In this document: piece by piece, positions 24,554 through 33,487 of the stretch
Layout: every line of letters starts with the position of its first letter
Numbering within the stretch: the first letter of the stretch is position 1
Origin: Nonomuraea solani
GTDB taxonomy: Bacteria; Actinomycetota; Actinomycetes; Streptosporangiales; Streptosporangiaceae
NCBI RefSeq assembly: GCF_900108335.1
Contig: NZ_FNVT01000008.1
Location: 62,001-126,000 of the forward strand
Reading direction: 5' to 3'
Length of the DNA stretch: 64,000 nt
The notes under the pieces: generated by a model
Told to the model about the DNA's origin: nothing
The model's input: only the letters and a program-made list of their open reading frames with translations
The model's database searches: none
Position numbers and translations under genes: made by a program

Positions 24554-27055
24554 ATGACTGATCGCCTGGGAGGCTATTGGCTCGGTGCCCGGCTCGACAC
24601 CGGCGGGCAGGTCATCGTCCGCGAGGCGTACGACGAGTCGGGCGCGCGCCATGCGCTGGGCCTGCCCGACCTGCCGGACGACGAGGCCAGGGCCAGGTTC
24701 GCCGCCTGCGCCGAGGCCGCCGGGCACGTGCGCTCCCTGTCGGTCGCCGGGCTGACCGAGGCGTGCCTGTGGGGGGAGCCTCCCTACCTGGTCAGCGAGT
24801 ACATCGAGGGCCCCACCCTGCGCCAGGTCGTCGACCGGCACGGCCCGTACACGGGCGACGACCTCTACCGGCTGGCCGCCGCGACGGCCACCGCGCTGGC
24901 GGCCGTGCACGAGGCGGGCGCGACGCACGGGGCGCTCACGCCGGACAAGGTCGTCCTGGGGGCCGAGGGGCCCCGGCTCGTCGGGCTGGGGCTGGCGGGC
25001 GATCTCGGCGGGCCGCCCGCGGACCTGCTCGCGTGGGGGCGGCTGCTGATCTTCGCCGCGTACGGCCCCGACGACCGATTAGGCGGCGGCGAGCGCCTCG
25101 ACCGCCCCTTACGCGGGCTGGTGGCCGCCGCGCTCGACCGCGACCCCGAACGCCGCCCGAGCGCCCGCCAGCTCCTCATGTCCCTGCTCGACGCGCCCCA
25201 GTCCCAGCAGGGCCGCCTGCTGCCTCCCGAGCCCATCGACGACCCGCCGCTGGGAGCCCGCGCCGAGGCCGTCTATCTGGCGCTCAGCCCGGCGGAGCAG
25301 GAGCTGGTGCCGGACGTGTTCCTGCGGCTGGTGGGGCTCGACGCCGACGGCACCGACACCGTGATCCGCGCCGCCCCGGACGAGCTGGTCGCCGGGCGCG
25401 GCGCCGAAGAGGTGGCCGCGATCGAGCGGGTGCTGGCGGCGTACGGGAAGGCGGGGCTGGTCAGCGAGCGGGACGGGCTGTCCATCGCGCACGCGGCCCT
25501 GCTCCGGGCCTGGCCGCGGCTGCACGAGTGGCTCGACGGCGAGCGCGACGGACTGCCCGTGCACCGGGAGCTGGCGGGGGCGGCCCGGCAGTGGGAGGCG
25601 GGCGGGCGGCGGGAGGCGCAGCTCTTCGAGGGCGAGCCGCTGGACCGGGCGCTGGCGTGGGCGGCGGGCGCGCGGCGGCGGGTGACGCTGAGCGCGGGCG
25701 AGCAGACCTTTCTCGACGCCGGCATCGGACGGGTACGCCGGCGGGCGCGCAGGCGGCGGACCGCCACGGCGGGGCTGCTGGCGGGCCTGCTGTCGGTCGC
25801 GCTGGTGGCGGCGCTGGTCGCGCTCTGGCAGCGCGATGCCGCCGAGGTGCGGTTCGACGAGGCGATGGCGCGGGTGGCGGCGTCCAGGGCCGAGTCGCTG
25901 CGGCTGGCCGACCCGGTGACGGCCCGCAAGCTGAGCCTGGCCGCCTACCGGCTGGCGCCGATTCCCGAGGCCCGCAAGGCGCTGACGGCCCCGGACGCGG
26001 CCATGGACGTGTTCGCCGACCCGTACGCGGGGCCGCGCTCGCTGCACGCCGTCACCGGCGACGGGGCCACGCTGGCGGCGCTGGACGAGGGCACGCTGCG
26101 GCTGTACGACCTCGAGTCCGGCCGCCCGATCGCCACCCTGCCGGGGCCGGTGCAGAGCGTGCGGGCGCTGGCCTGGTCGCCGGACGGCCGCACGCTGGCC
26201 CTGGTCGGGGTGGACCGCTCGTACCTGTTCGACCTGTCATCCAGAACCCTCGGGCCGCCGTTCGGGCGGGGGCTGGGGGCGTCGGGGGAACAGTCGGCCT
26301 GGTTCAGCCCGAGCGGCGGGCTGCTGTTCGCGGCGGCCCGGCAGACGGGCGAGCGGTGGGCGTGGGACCTGAAAGCGCGGCGGGCGGCGTACGTGGGCGA
26401 GTACGTGGTGGTCGGGCCCGGGGATCGGGTGGCGCTGGTGTTCGAGGGGAAGCGGTCGGAGATCAGGCGGCCGGGCCGGACGTCGCCCGCGCCGTGGCTG
26501 GACCGGATGCCGTGGGAGTACACGACGTTCGCGCCCGGTGGAGACCAGGTGGCGATCGCGGAGGAGGGCGGCATCCAGATCTACGGCCTAGACGGGGTGC
26601 CCGCCGGTGACGACCGGCTGCGGCCCTCGCCGGGGCACCTGCGCTTCAGCCCGGACGGGCGGCTGCTGGCCAGCACGGACAGCGACCGCGTACGGGTCTG
26701 GCGCCTCGCCGACGCCCCAAGCCCCGCCGACGTCCCAAGCCCCGCCGACGCCCCAAGCCCTGCCGACGTCCCAAACCCCGCCGACGGCCCGAGCCCGCCT
26801 CTCGGGGGTGGTGACCTGATCGTGGACCGGCCGGTGGCGGCGGCCGGGGCGGACCGCCCGGCGCAGGCCGTCTTCACACCGGACGGGCACCGGTTGCGCG
26901 TGCTGACCGGCCGGGGCGTCGTACTCACCCTCGACCTGCGCGGCGAGCCCGCCCCCAGAGACCACGCCGCGCACGTCTGCTCCCGCTACGGCGGCCTCTC
27001 CCCCATGGAGTGGGCCAGGCACCTGCCGGAGCTCCTCTACCGCGAGGTCTGCTGA
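24554..27055 (+). CDS. pseudokinase / transmembrane / WD40 protein (paralogue A)
   Basis: 833 residues. About 1-205: Ser/Thr-kinase-like fold (LGGYWLGARLDTGG; YLVSEYIEGPTLRQVV) without catalytic residues: the HRD loop reads HGALTPDK, the DFG position reads GLG, and no VAIK lysine. About 230-395: helical part (HAALLRAWPRLHEWLDGERDG, EPLDRALAWAAGARRR) as in STAND/WD40 proteins. TM at about 404-425. About 430-833: WD40-like repeats (LAWSPDGRTLALVG, LRFSPDGRLLAST) ending LLYREVC. It has the same architecture and C-terminal motif as the 47509 product. Probably a membrane-linked scaffold; role unknown. Internal 18-bp repeats at 26708-26797. Confidence 0.8.
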   Translation: MTDRLGGYWLGARLDTGGQVIVREAYDESGARHALGLPDLPDDEARARFAACAEAAGHVRSLSVAGLTEACLWGEPPYLVSEYIEGPTLRQVVDRHGPYTGDDLYRLAAATATALAAVHEAGATHGALTPDKVVLGAEGPRLVGLGLAGDLGGPPADLLAWGRLLIFAAYGPDDRLGGGERLDRPLRGLVAAALDRDPERRPSARQLLMSLLDAPQSQQGRLLPPEPIDDPPLGARAEAVYLALSPAEQELVPDVFLRLVGLDADGTDTVIRAAPDELVAGRGAEEVAAIERVLAAYGKAGLVSERDGLSIAHAALLRAWPRLHEWLDGERDGLPVHRELAGAARQWEAGGRREAQLFEGEPLDRALAWAAGARRRVTLSAGEQTFLDAGIGRVRRRARRRRTATAGLLAGLLSVALVAALVALWQRDAAEVRFDEAMARVAASRAESLRLADPVTARKLSLAAYRLAPIPEARKALTAPDAAMDVFADPYAGPRSLHAVTGDGATLAALDEGTLRLYDLESGRPIATLPGPVQSVRALAWSPDGRTLALVGVDRSYLFDLSSRTLGPPFGRGLGASGEQSAWFSPSGGLLFAAARQTGERWAWDLKARRAAYVGEYVVVGPGDRVALVFEGKRSEIRRPGRTSPAPWLDRMPWEYTTFAPGGDQVAIAEEGGIQIYGLDGVPAGDDRLRPSPGHLRFSPDGRLLASTDSDRVRVWRLADAPSPADVPSPADAPSPADVPNPADGPSPPLGGGDLIVDRPVAAAGADRPAQAVFTPDGHRLRVLTGRGVVLTLDLRGEPAPRDHAAHVCSRYGGLSPMEWARHLPELLYREVC
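26708..26797 (+). repeat. five 18-bp tandem units in coding sequence
   Basis: Unit GCCGACGYCCCAAGCCCC, slightly diverged in units 4 and 5. It encodes an A-D-x-P-S-P hexapeptide array within a propeller blade of the WD40 part. Copy number may vary by slippage. Confidence 0.85.
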
Positions 27056-27080
27056 GCCGGCGGGGCACAATGGCACCGTG

Positions 27081-27683
27081 ATGAGCCTGGACCATCTCGT
27101 GTACGCGACCCCGGACCTGCCGGCGACCGTGGCGGACCTCGAAGGTTCGCTCGGCGTACGAGCCGCGCCAGGCGGCCGGCACCCGGGCTTCGGCACCCGC
27201 AACCACCTGATCGGGCTCGGCGGCAGGAGCTACCTGGAGATCATCGGCCCGGACCCCGAGCAGGACCCGCCGCCCGATCCCCGGCCGTTCGGGATCGACG
27301 AGCTGACGGGCGCGGCGCTGGTGAGCTGGGCCGTGGCGGTCGAGGACATCGACGCGGCCGTCGCGCGGGCCCGCGCCCAGGGCTACGACCCCGGCGACGC
27401 GCGGGACATGTCGCGGCACACCCCGGCCGGTGACCTCCTGAGCTGGCGGCTCACGCGGCCGCAGGGCCTGGTGCCGTTCCTCATCGACTGGGGCGCCACC
27501 CGGCACCCGGCCGAGAGCGGCCTGCCGGCCGCCGGCCTGGTGTCCCTGACGATCGGCCACCCCGACCCGGGCGCCCTCACCAAGGACCTGGCGGCCGTCG
27601 GCGTCTTCACCGACGTCGTGCCCTCCCCACGCCCCCATTTGACCGCCGTGCTGTCCGGGAGGCACGGAGAGGTCACGATCTAG
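27081..27683 (+). CDS. VOC / glyoxalase-like domain protein
   Basis: 200 residues from ATG 27081 (a GTG one codon earlier is possible). LDHLVYATPDLPATVADLEGSLG is the opening of the Glyoxalase_3-type vicinal oxygen chelate proteins, followed by GTRNHLIGLGGRSYLEIIGPDP and a second half with WGATRHPAE and LVSLTIGHPDP. Two beta-alpha-beta-beta-beta modules are expected in one chain. Metal ligands are plausibly H in LDHLV and E in YLEIIG. Substrate unknown. 3' end overlaps the TetR gene by 4 bases in convergent orientation. Confidence 0.85.
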   Translation: MSLDHLVYATPDLPATVADLEGSLGVRAAPGGRHPGFGTRNHLIGLGGRSYLEIIGPDPEQDPPPDPRPFGIDELTGAALVSWAVAVEDIDAAVARARAQGYDPGDARDMSRHTPAGDLLSWRLTRPQGLVPFLIDWGATRHPAESGLPAAGLVSLTIGHPDPGALTKDLAAVGVFTDVVPSPRPHLTAVLSGRHGEVTI

Positions 27684-28234
27684 CGCAACATCCCGGCGAG
27701 GAGATCGCGCAGGGCGTCGTGGATCTCGTCGAGGGTGGGCACGGCGCCCGCCCCCACGATGGCGTCGAACATGATCCCTTCGCCGAAGGCAACAAGCTGG
27801 CGCGCGTGACGTACCGGATCCGATGACCCCAGGGTCGCCAGCATGACCACGGCCGGGTCGCGGAAGCGGCGCCCGGCCTCGTCGTAGATCTTGCGGAGTT
27901 CGGGCCGCCTGGTCGCCTCCAGCGCCAGCTCGTAGCGGGCCAGGGTGCGCCTGCGGTCCTCCAGTTGCACGAACAGCGCCTCGGCCATGAGCGCGGGCAG
28001 CCCGTCGACCTCGTACGACCCGTTCTCGTAGGCCGCGCCCAGCGCCCGCATCTCCAGCTCGGTGAGCCGCGACAGCGTCAGCTCCAGCAGCGCGGCCCGG
28101 GTGCGGGCCAGGTTGGAGGTGGAGCCGGGCGGCAGACCGGCGGCCTCGTCGACGGCCCGGTGGGTGAGGCCCCGCATGCCCCGCTCGGCCAGCAGGGTGA
28201 TGGCCGTGTCGGCGACCGTCTCTGAGCGTTTCAC
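27680..28234 (-). CDS. TetR family regulator beside FAD monooxygenase
   Basis: 184 residues. HTH: VADTAITLLAERGMRGLTHRAVDEAAGLPPGSTSNLARTRAALLEL. The C-terminal part (LARYELALEATRRPELRKIY) matches the TetR_C group often linked to monooxygenases. Divergent from the FAD monooxygenase, with 75 bases between the starts holding two identical-type inverted repeats (28257-28270 and 28279-28292). Most likely represses both genes and is released by a substrate of the enzyme. Confidence 0.9.
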   Translation of the reverse strand: MKRSETVADTAITLLAERGMRGLTHRAVDEAAGLPPGSTSNLARTRAALLELTLSRLTELEMRALGAAYENGSYEVDGLPALMAEALFVQLEDRRRTLARYELALEATRRPELRKIYDEAGRRFRDPAVVMLATLGSSDPVRHARQLVAFGEGIMFDAIVGAGAVPTLDEIHDALRDLLAGMLR

Positions 28235-28256
28235 GAGACCCCATATTACCGGGCTA

Positions 28257-28270
28257 ACTACAGGCGTAGT
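28257..28270. promoter_or_regulatory. TetR operator, copy 1
   Basis: ACTAC-AGGC-GTAGT, perfect 5+5 inverted repeat in the TetR/monooxygenase intergenic region. Confidence 0.8.
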
Positions 28271-28278
28271 ATGTTGAA

Positions 28279-28292
28279 ACTACAGACGTAGT
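28279..28292. promoter_or_regulatory. TetR operator, copy 2
   Basis: ACTAC-AGAC-GTAGT, same half-sites as copy 1, 22 bases apart centre to centre (about two helical turns), so two dimers could bind the same face. It ends 17 bases before the monooxygenase ATG. Confidence 0.8.
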
Positions 28293-28309
28293 ACGAAGGA
28301 GGGCCTGCG

Positions 28310-29446
28310 ATGGCCAGGGCAGTGGTGATCGGCGGAGGTGTCGGCGGGCTGACCGCCGGGGTGGCGCTGCGCCGCAAGGGGTGGGACGTGACCGTGCTGG
28401 AACGCGTGCCGAAGATCGAGCCCGTCGGGTCGGGGCTGGCGATCTCGGCCAACGCGCTGAAGGCGCTCGACGCCGTCGGGCTGGGCGACGACATCCGCAA
28501 GCTGTCCACGGCGGAGGGGCGCGTGGGCCTGCGGCGCTCGGACGGGACCTGGCTCGTGCACACCACCGAGGCGGGCGCGGACAGCAGGTACGGCGACTCG
28601 ATGGTCGTCCTGCTGCGGGCCACGCTGATGGACGTGCTGGCGGACGCCCTCGGCCGCGACCACCTGCGCCTGGACACGGCCGTCTCAGAGGTGGACGCGG
28701 TGAAAGGCGTCGTACGCACGGAGGCCGGCGATCTCGAAGCCGACCTCATCGTGGGCGCCGACGGCATCCATTCGGCCACCCGGCGCGCGCTCTTCCCCGA
28801 GCACCCCGGCCCCGTGTACGCGGGGGTGACCGCCTGGCGCGGCCTCATACCGCGCAATGGCCTGACGATCCCCAGGTCGGAGAGCTGGGGCCGGGGCACG
28901 GTGTTCGGCATCCACCTGCTGGAGGGCGACGTCGTCTACGTCTACGCCACCGACGCGCTGCCCGCCGGAACCGTGCACCAGGACGAGCGCGCGGAGCTGC
29001 TGCGCAGGTTCGGGACCTGGCACGACCCGATCCCGGCGCTGCTGGAGGCGGCCGGCCCCGGCCGGATCCTGCGCAACGACATCTATCACCACGCCACGCC
29101 GCTGCCCGCCTATCACCGGGGCAAGGTGGCGCTGGTGGGCGACGCGGCGCACGCGATGACGCCGAACCTCGGGCAGGGCGCCTGCCAGGCGATCGAGGAC
29201 GGGGTCGTGCTGGCGCACGTGGCCGGCGGCGACCTGGCCGCCTACAGCGCCGCGCGGATGGAGCGGACCACGAAGATCGTACGGCGGTCGGCGGCGCTGT
29301 GCCGGATCTCCCAGTGGCGCAACCCGATCGCGGTCGGCCTGCGCGACCACGGACTCGCGACGGCGGCCCGGCTCAGCCCAGATCTGATGTTGCGGTCGAT
29401 GGACGAGATGTTGCGGTGGCGTCCACCGGCGGACCCTGGACGGTGA
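28310..29446 (+). CDS. FAD-dependent monooxygenase
   Basis: 378 residues from ATG 28310, GAAGGAGGG about 8 bases upstream. FAD-binding G-x-G-x-x-G (VVIGGGVGGLTAGVALRRKGWDV), the DG motif LIVGADGIHSATRRALF, and the second FAD motif KVALVGDAAHAMTPNLGQGACQAIEDG. This is the p-hydroxybenzoate hydroxylase fold, which hydroxylates aromatic or other small substrates, here perhaps for detoxification since it is regulated by an adjacent TetR. Converges with the DMT-like gene; the ORFs overlap by 74 bases within a 30-bp repeat array. Confidence 0.9.
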   Translation: MARAVVIGGGVGGLTAGVALRRKGWDVTVLERVPKIEPVGSGLAISANALKALDAVGLGDDIRKLSTAEGRVGLRRSDGTWLVHTTEAGADSRYGDSMVVLLRATLMDVLADALGRDHLRLDTAVSEVDAVKGVVRTEAGDLEADLIVGADGIHSATRRALFPEHPGPVYAGVTAWRGLIPRNGLTIPRSESWGRGTVFGIHLLEGDVVYVYATDALPAGTVHQDERAELLRRFGTWHDPIPALLEAAGPGRILRNDIYHHATPLPAYHRGKVALVGDAAHAMTPNLGQGACQAIEDGVVLAHVAGGDLAAYSAARMERTTKIVRRSAALCRISQWRNPIAVGLRDHGLATAARLSPDLMLRSMDEMLRWRPPADPGR

Positions 29447-30362
29447 CCGTGCGCTCCAGCGGAGCCTTGACGGTGACCGTGCGCTCCAGCGGAGCCTTGA
29501 CGGTGACCGTGCGCTCCAGCGGAGCCTTGACGGTGGCCGGCGTGTGGTGGTCGGGCGTGAGCCGCCCCAGGGTGATCGTGCCGCCGATGGTCAGGGCGGC
29601 GGCCAGCACGGCGGGCACGGCCGTGGAGGGGTTGGTCGGCAGCGGCTCGCCGAGCAGGATCGCCCCGGCCAGCACGGAGGTGATGGGGTCGATGACCTGC
29701 ACCCCGGCGTAGGCGATGCCGAAGTAGCCCACGGCGTAGGAGCGCTGCAGCAGCACCGTCGCGCAGATCAGCAGCACGGGGATGGCCAGGCTGAACCAGT
29801 GGATCAGCCGCCCCCAGTCACCCTCCATCCCGCCGCCGACCACGCGCACGAAGGTCGACACGCTGGCAGTGGCCACCCCGGCGCTGGCGGCGAGCAGCAG
29901 GGCCTTGGCCGAGCCGCGCGCCCGGCTCGCGGCGAACTGGGTGGCCAGCGTGATGGCCGCGATCACGGCCACGAACCCGAGCGCGGCGCCGTCGCTCAGC
30001 CTGGGCGTCACGTTGTGCGTGGGCACCAGCAGCATGAGCCAGAGCAGGCCCACGGCGACGGCGATCGAGCCGAGGATCTCCGCGCGGTACGGCTTGCGCC
30101 CGTACATGAACGCGGCCAGCGGCACGGCGAACACCAGCGTCGCCACGCTGATCGGCTGGACGGCCACCAGCGGGGCGAAGCTCAGCGCCACGGCGTGCAG
30201 GCAGGCGCCGGTGAAGCTGATGGCGCCGCCGATCCACCAGCGAGGCCGCCGCACCAGCCGGAGCGAGGCGCCCTCGGCCACGGCCTCGTACTGCTGCAGG
30301 GCCGCGCCGAGTGCGTAGCCCAACGCCCCTGCCAGGGCGATCAGCATGCCGACCCAGGTCAT
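29373..30362 (-). CDS. DMT-superfamily-like membrane protein
   Basis: 329 residues, about nine hydrophobic helices. Starts MTWVGMLIALAGALGYALGAALQQYEA and includes FAPLVAVQPISVATLVFAVPL and GVQVIDPITSVLAGAILLGE. These are typical of the DUF6/EamA-like group of DMT proteins (magnesium transporter NIPA-like subgroup is an alternative). The last 60 residues are cytoplasmic, with three copies of T-V-T-V-K-A-P-L-E-R from the tandem repeat at 29441-29530. Overlaps the monooxygenase 3' end by 74 bases on the other strand. Direction and substrate of transport unknown. Confidence 0.82.
   Translation of the reverse strand: MTWVGMLIALAGALGYALGAALQQYEAVAEGASLRLVRRPRWWIGGAISFTGACLHAVALSFAPLVAVQPISVATLVFAVPLAAFMYGRKPYRAEILGSIAVAVGLLWLMLLVPTHNVTPRLSDGAALGFVAVIAAITLATQFAASRARGSAKALLLAASAGVATASVSTFVRVVGGGMEGDWGRLIHWFSLAIPVLLICATVLLQRSYAVGYFGIAYAGVQVIDPITSVLAGAILLGEPLPTNPSTAVPAVLAAALTIGGTITLGRLTPDHHTPATVKAPLERTVTVKAPLERTVTVKAPLERTVTVQGPPVDATATSRPSTATSDLG
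29441..29530. repeat. three perfect 30-bp tandem repeats
   Basis: Units 29441-29470, 29471-29500 and 29501-29530 are identical, with a partial fourth beginning at 29531. They encode the repeated cytoplasmic tail of the membrane protein on the minus strand, and the first copy holds the stop codon region of the monooxygenase on the plus strand. Confidence 0.95.
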
Positions 30363-30517
30363 CGCGGCCCACGCAGGGCCATGGATCCTTTCAAGAGCAT
30401 TGCTCCAGCTTATGAGGCCCGCGAAGCGGCAGAATCATCCTTTAGGCTGAAAATTCAACTCTTGGGGGGTGCGACCCGCACGGACATGTGGCGGATCCTT
30501 GAGCTTCGCACCGTGTG

Positions 30518-30892
30518 TCATGCCTGCTCAGGGCATACGCAGAAGAGGTGACCCTGCGGATCCTGGAGGACGATCCAGCGGGTGCCCTCGTCGGTGACGC
30601 CCGGCTGGAACTCGGGCTTGGTGGCCCCCAGTGCGACGTACTCCGCGACCGCCTTCTCGACGTCCGGGACCCGGAAGTCGAAGTGGAACTGCTTGTCGGG
30701 GCTGGGCCACGTGACCGGCTTGCGGTCGGCGACGCGGCCGAAGTAGACGCTGGTGGTGCCGTCGCTGATGGCGGCGTACTCGTCCTCGGAGTAGGTGATC
30801 TCCATCCCGGTGACCTCGTGGTAGAACGCGGCCAGCGCCTTGGGGTCGGAGCAGTCGATGCTGAAGGCCAGAAGCCGTGCTTTCGTCGTCAT
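30518..30892 (-). CDS. VOC family protein (single-domain glyoxalase-like)
   Basis: 124 residues from ATG 30892, chosen because GGGAGG precedes it by 8 bases. Sequence LLAFSIDCSDPKALAAFYHEVTGMEI, FHFDFRVPDVEKAVAEYVALGAT, WIVLQDPQGHLFCVCPEQ is the classic single-module bleomycin-resistance/glyoxalase pattern, with H of FHFDF and D/E of the final strand as candidate metal ligands. Probably a dimer. Substrate unknown. A perfect hairpin separates it from the PRC-barrel gene. Confidence 0.88.
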   Translation of the reverse strand: MTTKARLLAFSIDCSDPKALAAFYHEVTGMEITYSEDEYAAISDGTTSVYFGRVADRKPVTWPSPDKQFHFDFRVPDVEKAVAEYVALGATKPEFQPGVTDEGTRWIVLQDPQGHLFCVCPEQA

Positions 30893-30941
30893 GGGACCAG
30901 CCTCCCAGCCGTACCTGCCATCTTCTGTCAGGTACACGAAA

Positions 30942-30972
30942 GGGCCGCGCCCGGAAAAACCGGGCGCGGCCC
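30942..30972. terminator. perfect 13-bp hairpin
   Basis: GGGCCGCGCCCGG pairs with CCGGGCGCGGCCC around AAAAA. Sits between the end of the PRC-barrel gene (30990) and the start of the VOC gene, so it terminates the former on the minus strand. Confidence 0.85.
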
Positions 30973-30989
30973 CATCGTGCGACGCGCGG

Positions 30990-31334
30990 TCACCCAGGGA
31001 AGCGGCCGTAGTAGTCCCCCAGCCGCGTCCGGTACTCGGTTTCCTTGAACGCGTCCTCGTCGAACTCGGGCGCGGCCTTGATCTCGGCCTTGGTCCGGGC
31101 CACGAACACGTTGCGTTCCTGGGGATCGATGCTCGTGATCACCTGCGCCGGAAGCATGACCTTCTTACCGAAGATCCACGGGCCGGTGTCGACGATGAGG
31201 TAGCTCTCGCCGACCTCGTACGTCGCCTCATCGACGGACCCGATCTTCCCGTCGGTGGCCTGAACGTGGTAACCCACGAGGTCCAGGGCCTGCCCACGGT
31301 CGTAGACGTCAGGACGATAGTTCCAGAGCTCCAT
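30990..31334 (-). CDS. PRC-barrel domain protein
   Basis: 114 residues from ATG 31334 with GAGGGGA upstream. Residues 15-85 are a PRC-barrel (LVGYHVQATDGKIGSVDEATYEVGESYLIVDTG, KKVMLPAQVITSID). The tail after VFVARTKAEIKAAPEFDEDAF matches stress-associated PRC proteins in actinomycetes. No catalytic role; such domains mediate protein or metabolite binding. Transcribed alone, with a terminator right after it. Confidence 0.88.
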   Translation of the reverse strand: MELWNYRPDVYDRGQALDLVGYHVQATDGKIGSVDEATYEVGESYLIVDTGPWIFGKKVMLPAQVITSIDPQERNVFVARTKAEIKAAPEFDEDAFKETEYRTRLGDYYGRFPG

Positions 31335-31485
31335 CGAAGCTCGTCCCCTCTCTTCTTTCCGTCTTCTCGGGCATAGACCCAGCTACCCGTCAGTATCCCG
31401 GTAAACCCGTAAGAATACGTTTGACGTTCTTTAACCATCTATCAAGCTGTTGCCACCACCCTCTTGCCATCGGACGGGAGACAAC

Positions 31486-32565
31486 ATGCGAGTCAAGTCA
31501 GAGCGGTTATACGAGATCGACGGCCTCCGCCTGCTGGCCGCGCTGTTCGTCGTGCTCTTCCACTACCTGTTCTCGGGGTGGGCGAACGGCAAGACGAACG
31601 TGACCTTCGTCGCCGAGAGCGCGTGGGCGAAGTACGGCTATCTGGGCGTGGACCTGTTCTTCCTGATCAGCGGGTTCGTCGTGTTGATGAGCGCGTGGGG
31701 CAGGACCCCGCGCCAGTTCGTGGTGTCGCGGGTCGTGCGGCTCTATCCCGCGTACTGGGTGGGCCTCGCGGTCACGGCCGTCGTCACCGTGACCCTGGGG
31801 CAGAAGTTGTTCTCGGTGACGCTGCCGCAGGTGCTGGCCAACCTGACGATGTTCCAGGCGGTCCCCAATATCGACAACGTGGACGTCGTCTACTGGACGT
31901 TGTGGGCGGAGATGCGGTTCTACTTCCTCATCCTGGCCCTGACCTTCATCGGGATGACCAAGGGCCGGGTCATGGCGGCCCTGTGGGGCTGGCTGGCGCT
32001 GACGTTCCTGGTGCAGTTCGGGATCCTGCCGGGGAAGGCGGACCTGATCGTGCAGTCGGAGTTCTCGCACTACTTCATCGCGGGCATGGCGCTGTTCATG
32101 TTCTACCGGTTCGGGCTGAACTGGCAGATCGCCCTGCTGGTGCCGATCTGCCTGGGCAACGCGGTCTACCGGGCCATCGGGTTCTCCGAGTCGGTGGGTA
32201 ACCGGTATTCGGTGACGTACTCGCCCGTGATCATCACGGCCGTGGTCGTGCTCATCTTCCTGGTGATGACGTTCGTGGCCCTGCGCGTGACCCGGCCGCT
32301 GGCCCGGCCGGGGATGGTGGCGGCGGGAGCGCTGACGTACCCGCTGTATCTGCTGCACGCCCACGTCGGCTTCATCCTGCTGGCCAGGCTGGAGGGCACG
32401 GTCAACAAGTACGTGCTGGTCGTGGGGCTGATCCTGGTGATGCTGGGGGCCGCGTACCTGGTGCACCGGTTCGTCGAGCGACCGCTCGCCCCGAGGATCA
32501 AGCGGCTGCTGTCGAAACGCGAGCCGGTCGAGTCGAAGCAACCCGTGGGGAGCCCGACAGGATGA
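31486..32565 (+). CDS. membrane acyltransferase 3 (OafA/YrhL family)
   Basis: 359 residues from ATG 31486 (CGGGAGACAAC upstream). YEIDGLRLLAALFVVLFHYLFSGW is the family's opening with the catalytic histidine in FHY. GVDLFFLISGFVVLMS and R-x-x-R-LYPAYWVGLAV follow. About ten membrane helices. These enzymes O-acylate sugars, lipids or antibiotics at the membrane. No glycosyltransferase or cell-wall genes are adjacent, so its target is unknown. Confidence 0.9.
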   Translation: MRVKSERLYEIDGLRLLAALFVVLFHYLFSGWANGKTNVTFVAESAWAKYGYLGVDLFFLISGFVVLMSAWGRTPRQFVVSRVVRLYPAYWVGLAVTAVVTVTLGQKLFSVTLPQVLANLTMFQAVPNIDNVDVVYWTLWAEMRFYFLILALTFIGMTKGRVMAALWGWLALTFLVQFGILPGKADLIVQSEFSHYFIAGMALFMFYRFGLNWQIALLVPICLGNAVYRAIGFSESVGNRYSVTYSPVIITAVVVLIFLVMTFVALRVTRPLARPGMVAAGALTYPLYLLHAHVGFILLARLEGTVNKYVLVVGLILVMLGAAYLVHRFVERPLAPRIKRLLSKREPVESKQPVGSPTG

Positions 32566-32654
32566 GCTGACTGTCCTGACAACCGCTCGCCAGAAGCGGA
32601 CCGGGAGCCCCTGATGTGGATACGATCCGCGTCACGGAGTGTAAGGGGAGCAGG

Positions 32655-33470
32655 ATGAGTCTCGATGGCGGACACGAGTGGGCTCCTCCCGGAGTCGATC
32701 CTGAGCGGCCCAGTGTGGCGAGAGTGCACGACGCGCTGCTCGGCGGCATGGAGAACTTCGCCTCCGACCGGTCGGTGGCCCGCAAGCTGAAGGCCGCGGT
32801 GCCCGAGGTGGTCGATCTCATCTGGTGCAACCGCGCCTTCATCGGCCGGGTCGTCGACTTCCTGATCCGCGAGGCGGGCATCCGGCAGATCATCGACCTC
32901 GGCGCCGGGCTGCCCACGGTGGAGAACACGCACGAGGTGGCCCAGTTCGCCGACCCGGCGGCCCGGGTGGTCTACGTCGACATCGACCCCATGGTGGAGC
33001 CGCACGCGCGGGCCATCCTGCACGGCAACGCGTACGCGGACGCCATCACCGCCGACGCCCGCGACGTGGACGCCGTGCTCGGTCACCCGTCCCTGCGCGC
33101 CCTGATCGACGTGCGGCAGCCCACGGCGATCCTGGTCATCGGGCTGCTGCACCTGTTCTCCGACCAGGAGGACCCGCACGCGCTCATCCGGCGCTACATG
33201 GACGCCCTGGCCCCCGGCAGCTACCTGGCCGCCTCGAACTTCCTGGCCTCCGACAACCCGAAGGCCAAGGCGCTGGAGGTCATGCTGCAGGCCACCATGG
33301 GCACCGGGTTCTTCCGCGACGAGGCCGCCATCCTGCGCTTCTTCGACGGCCTGGTGCTGGTCGAGCCCGGGGTGGTGCACTTTCCCGAGTGGCATCCCGA
33401 CGAGCGCATCCCCGGCCCGCTGGCGCCCTGGGAGGAGCTCCTGCTGGGCGGGGTCGCGCGGAAGCCCTGA
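32655..33470 (+). CDS. SAM-dependent methyltransferase (DUF574/PF04672 type)
   Basis: 271 residues from ATG 32655; AAGGGGAGCAGG directly upstream decides this over the earlier frame start at 32616. Family marks: PSVARVHDALLGGMENFASDR, NRAFIGRVVDFLIREAGIRQIIDLGAGLPT (SAM motif I), VVYVDIDPMV, and GLLHLFSDQEDP. This family is expanded in actinomycetes; substrates are mostly unknown. The leader ORF and hairpin at 33488-33536 lie just after it. Confidence 0.9.
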   Translation: MSLDGGHEWAPPGVDPERPSVARVHDALLGGMENFASDRSVARKLKAAVPEVVDLIWCNRAFIGRVVDFLIREAGIRQIIDLGAGLPTVENTHEVAQFADPAARVVYVDIDPMVEPHARAILHGNAYADAITADARDVDAVLGHPSLRALIDVRQPTAILVIGLLHLFSDQEDPHALIRRYMDALAPGSYLAASNFLASDNPKAKALEVMLQATMGTGFFRDEAAILRFFDGLVLVEPGVVHFPEWHPDERIPGPLAPWEELLLGGVARKP

Positions 33471-33487
33471 GGCGATAAGGTGGCCGC

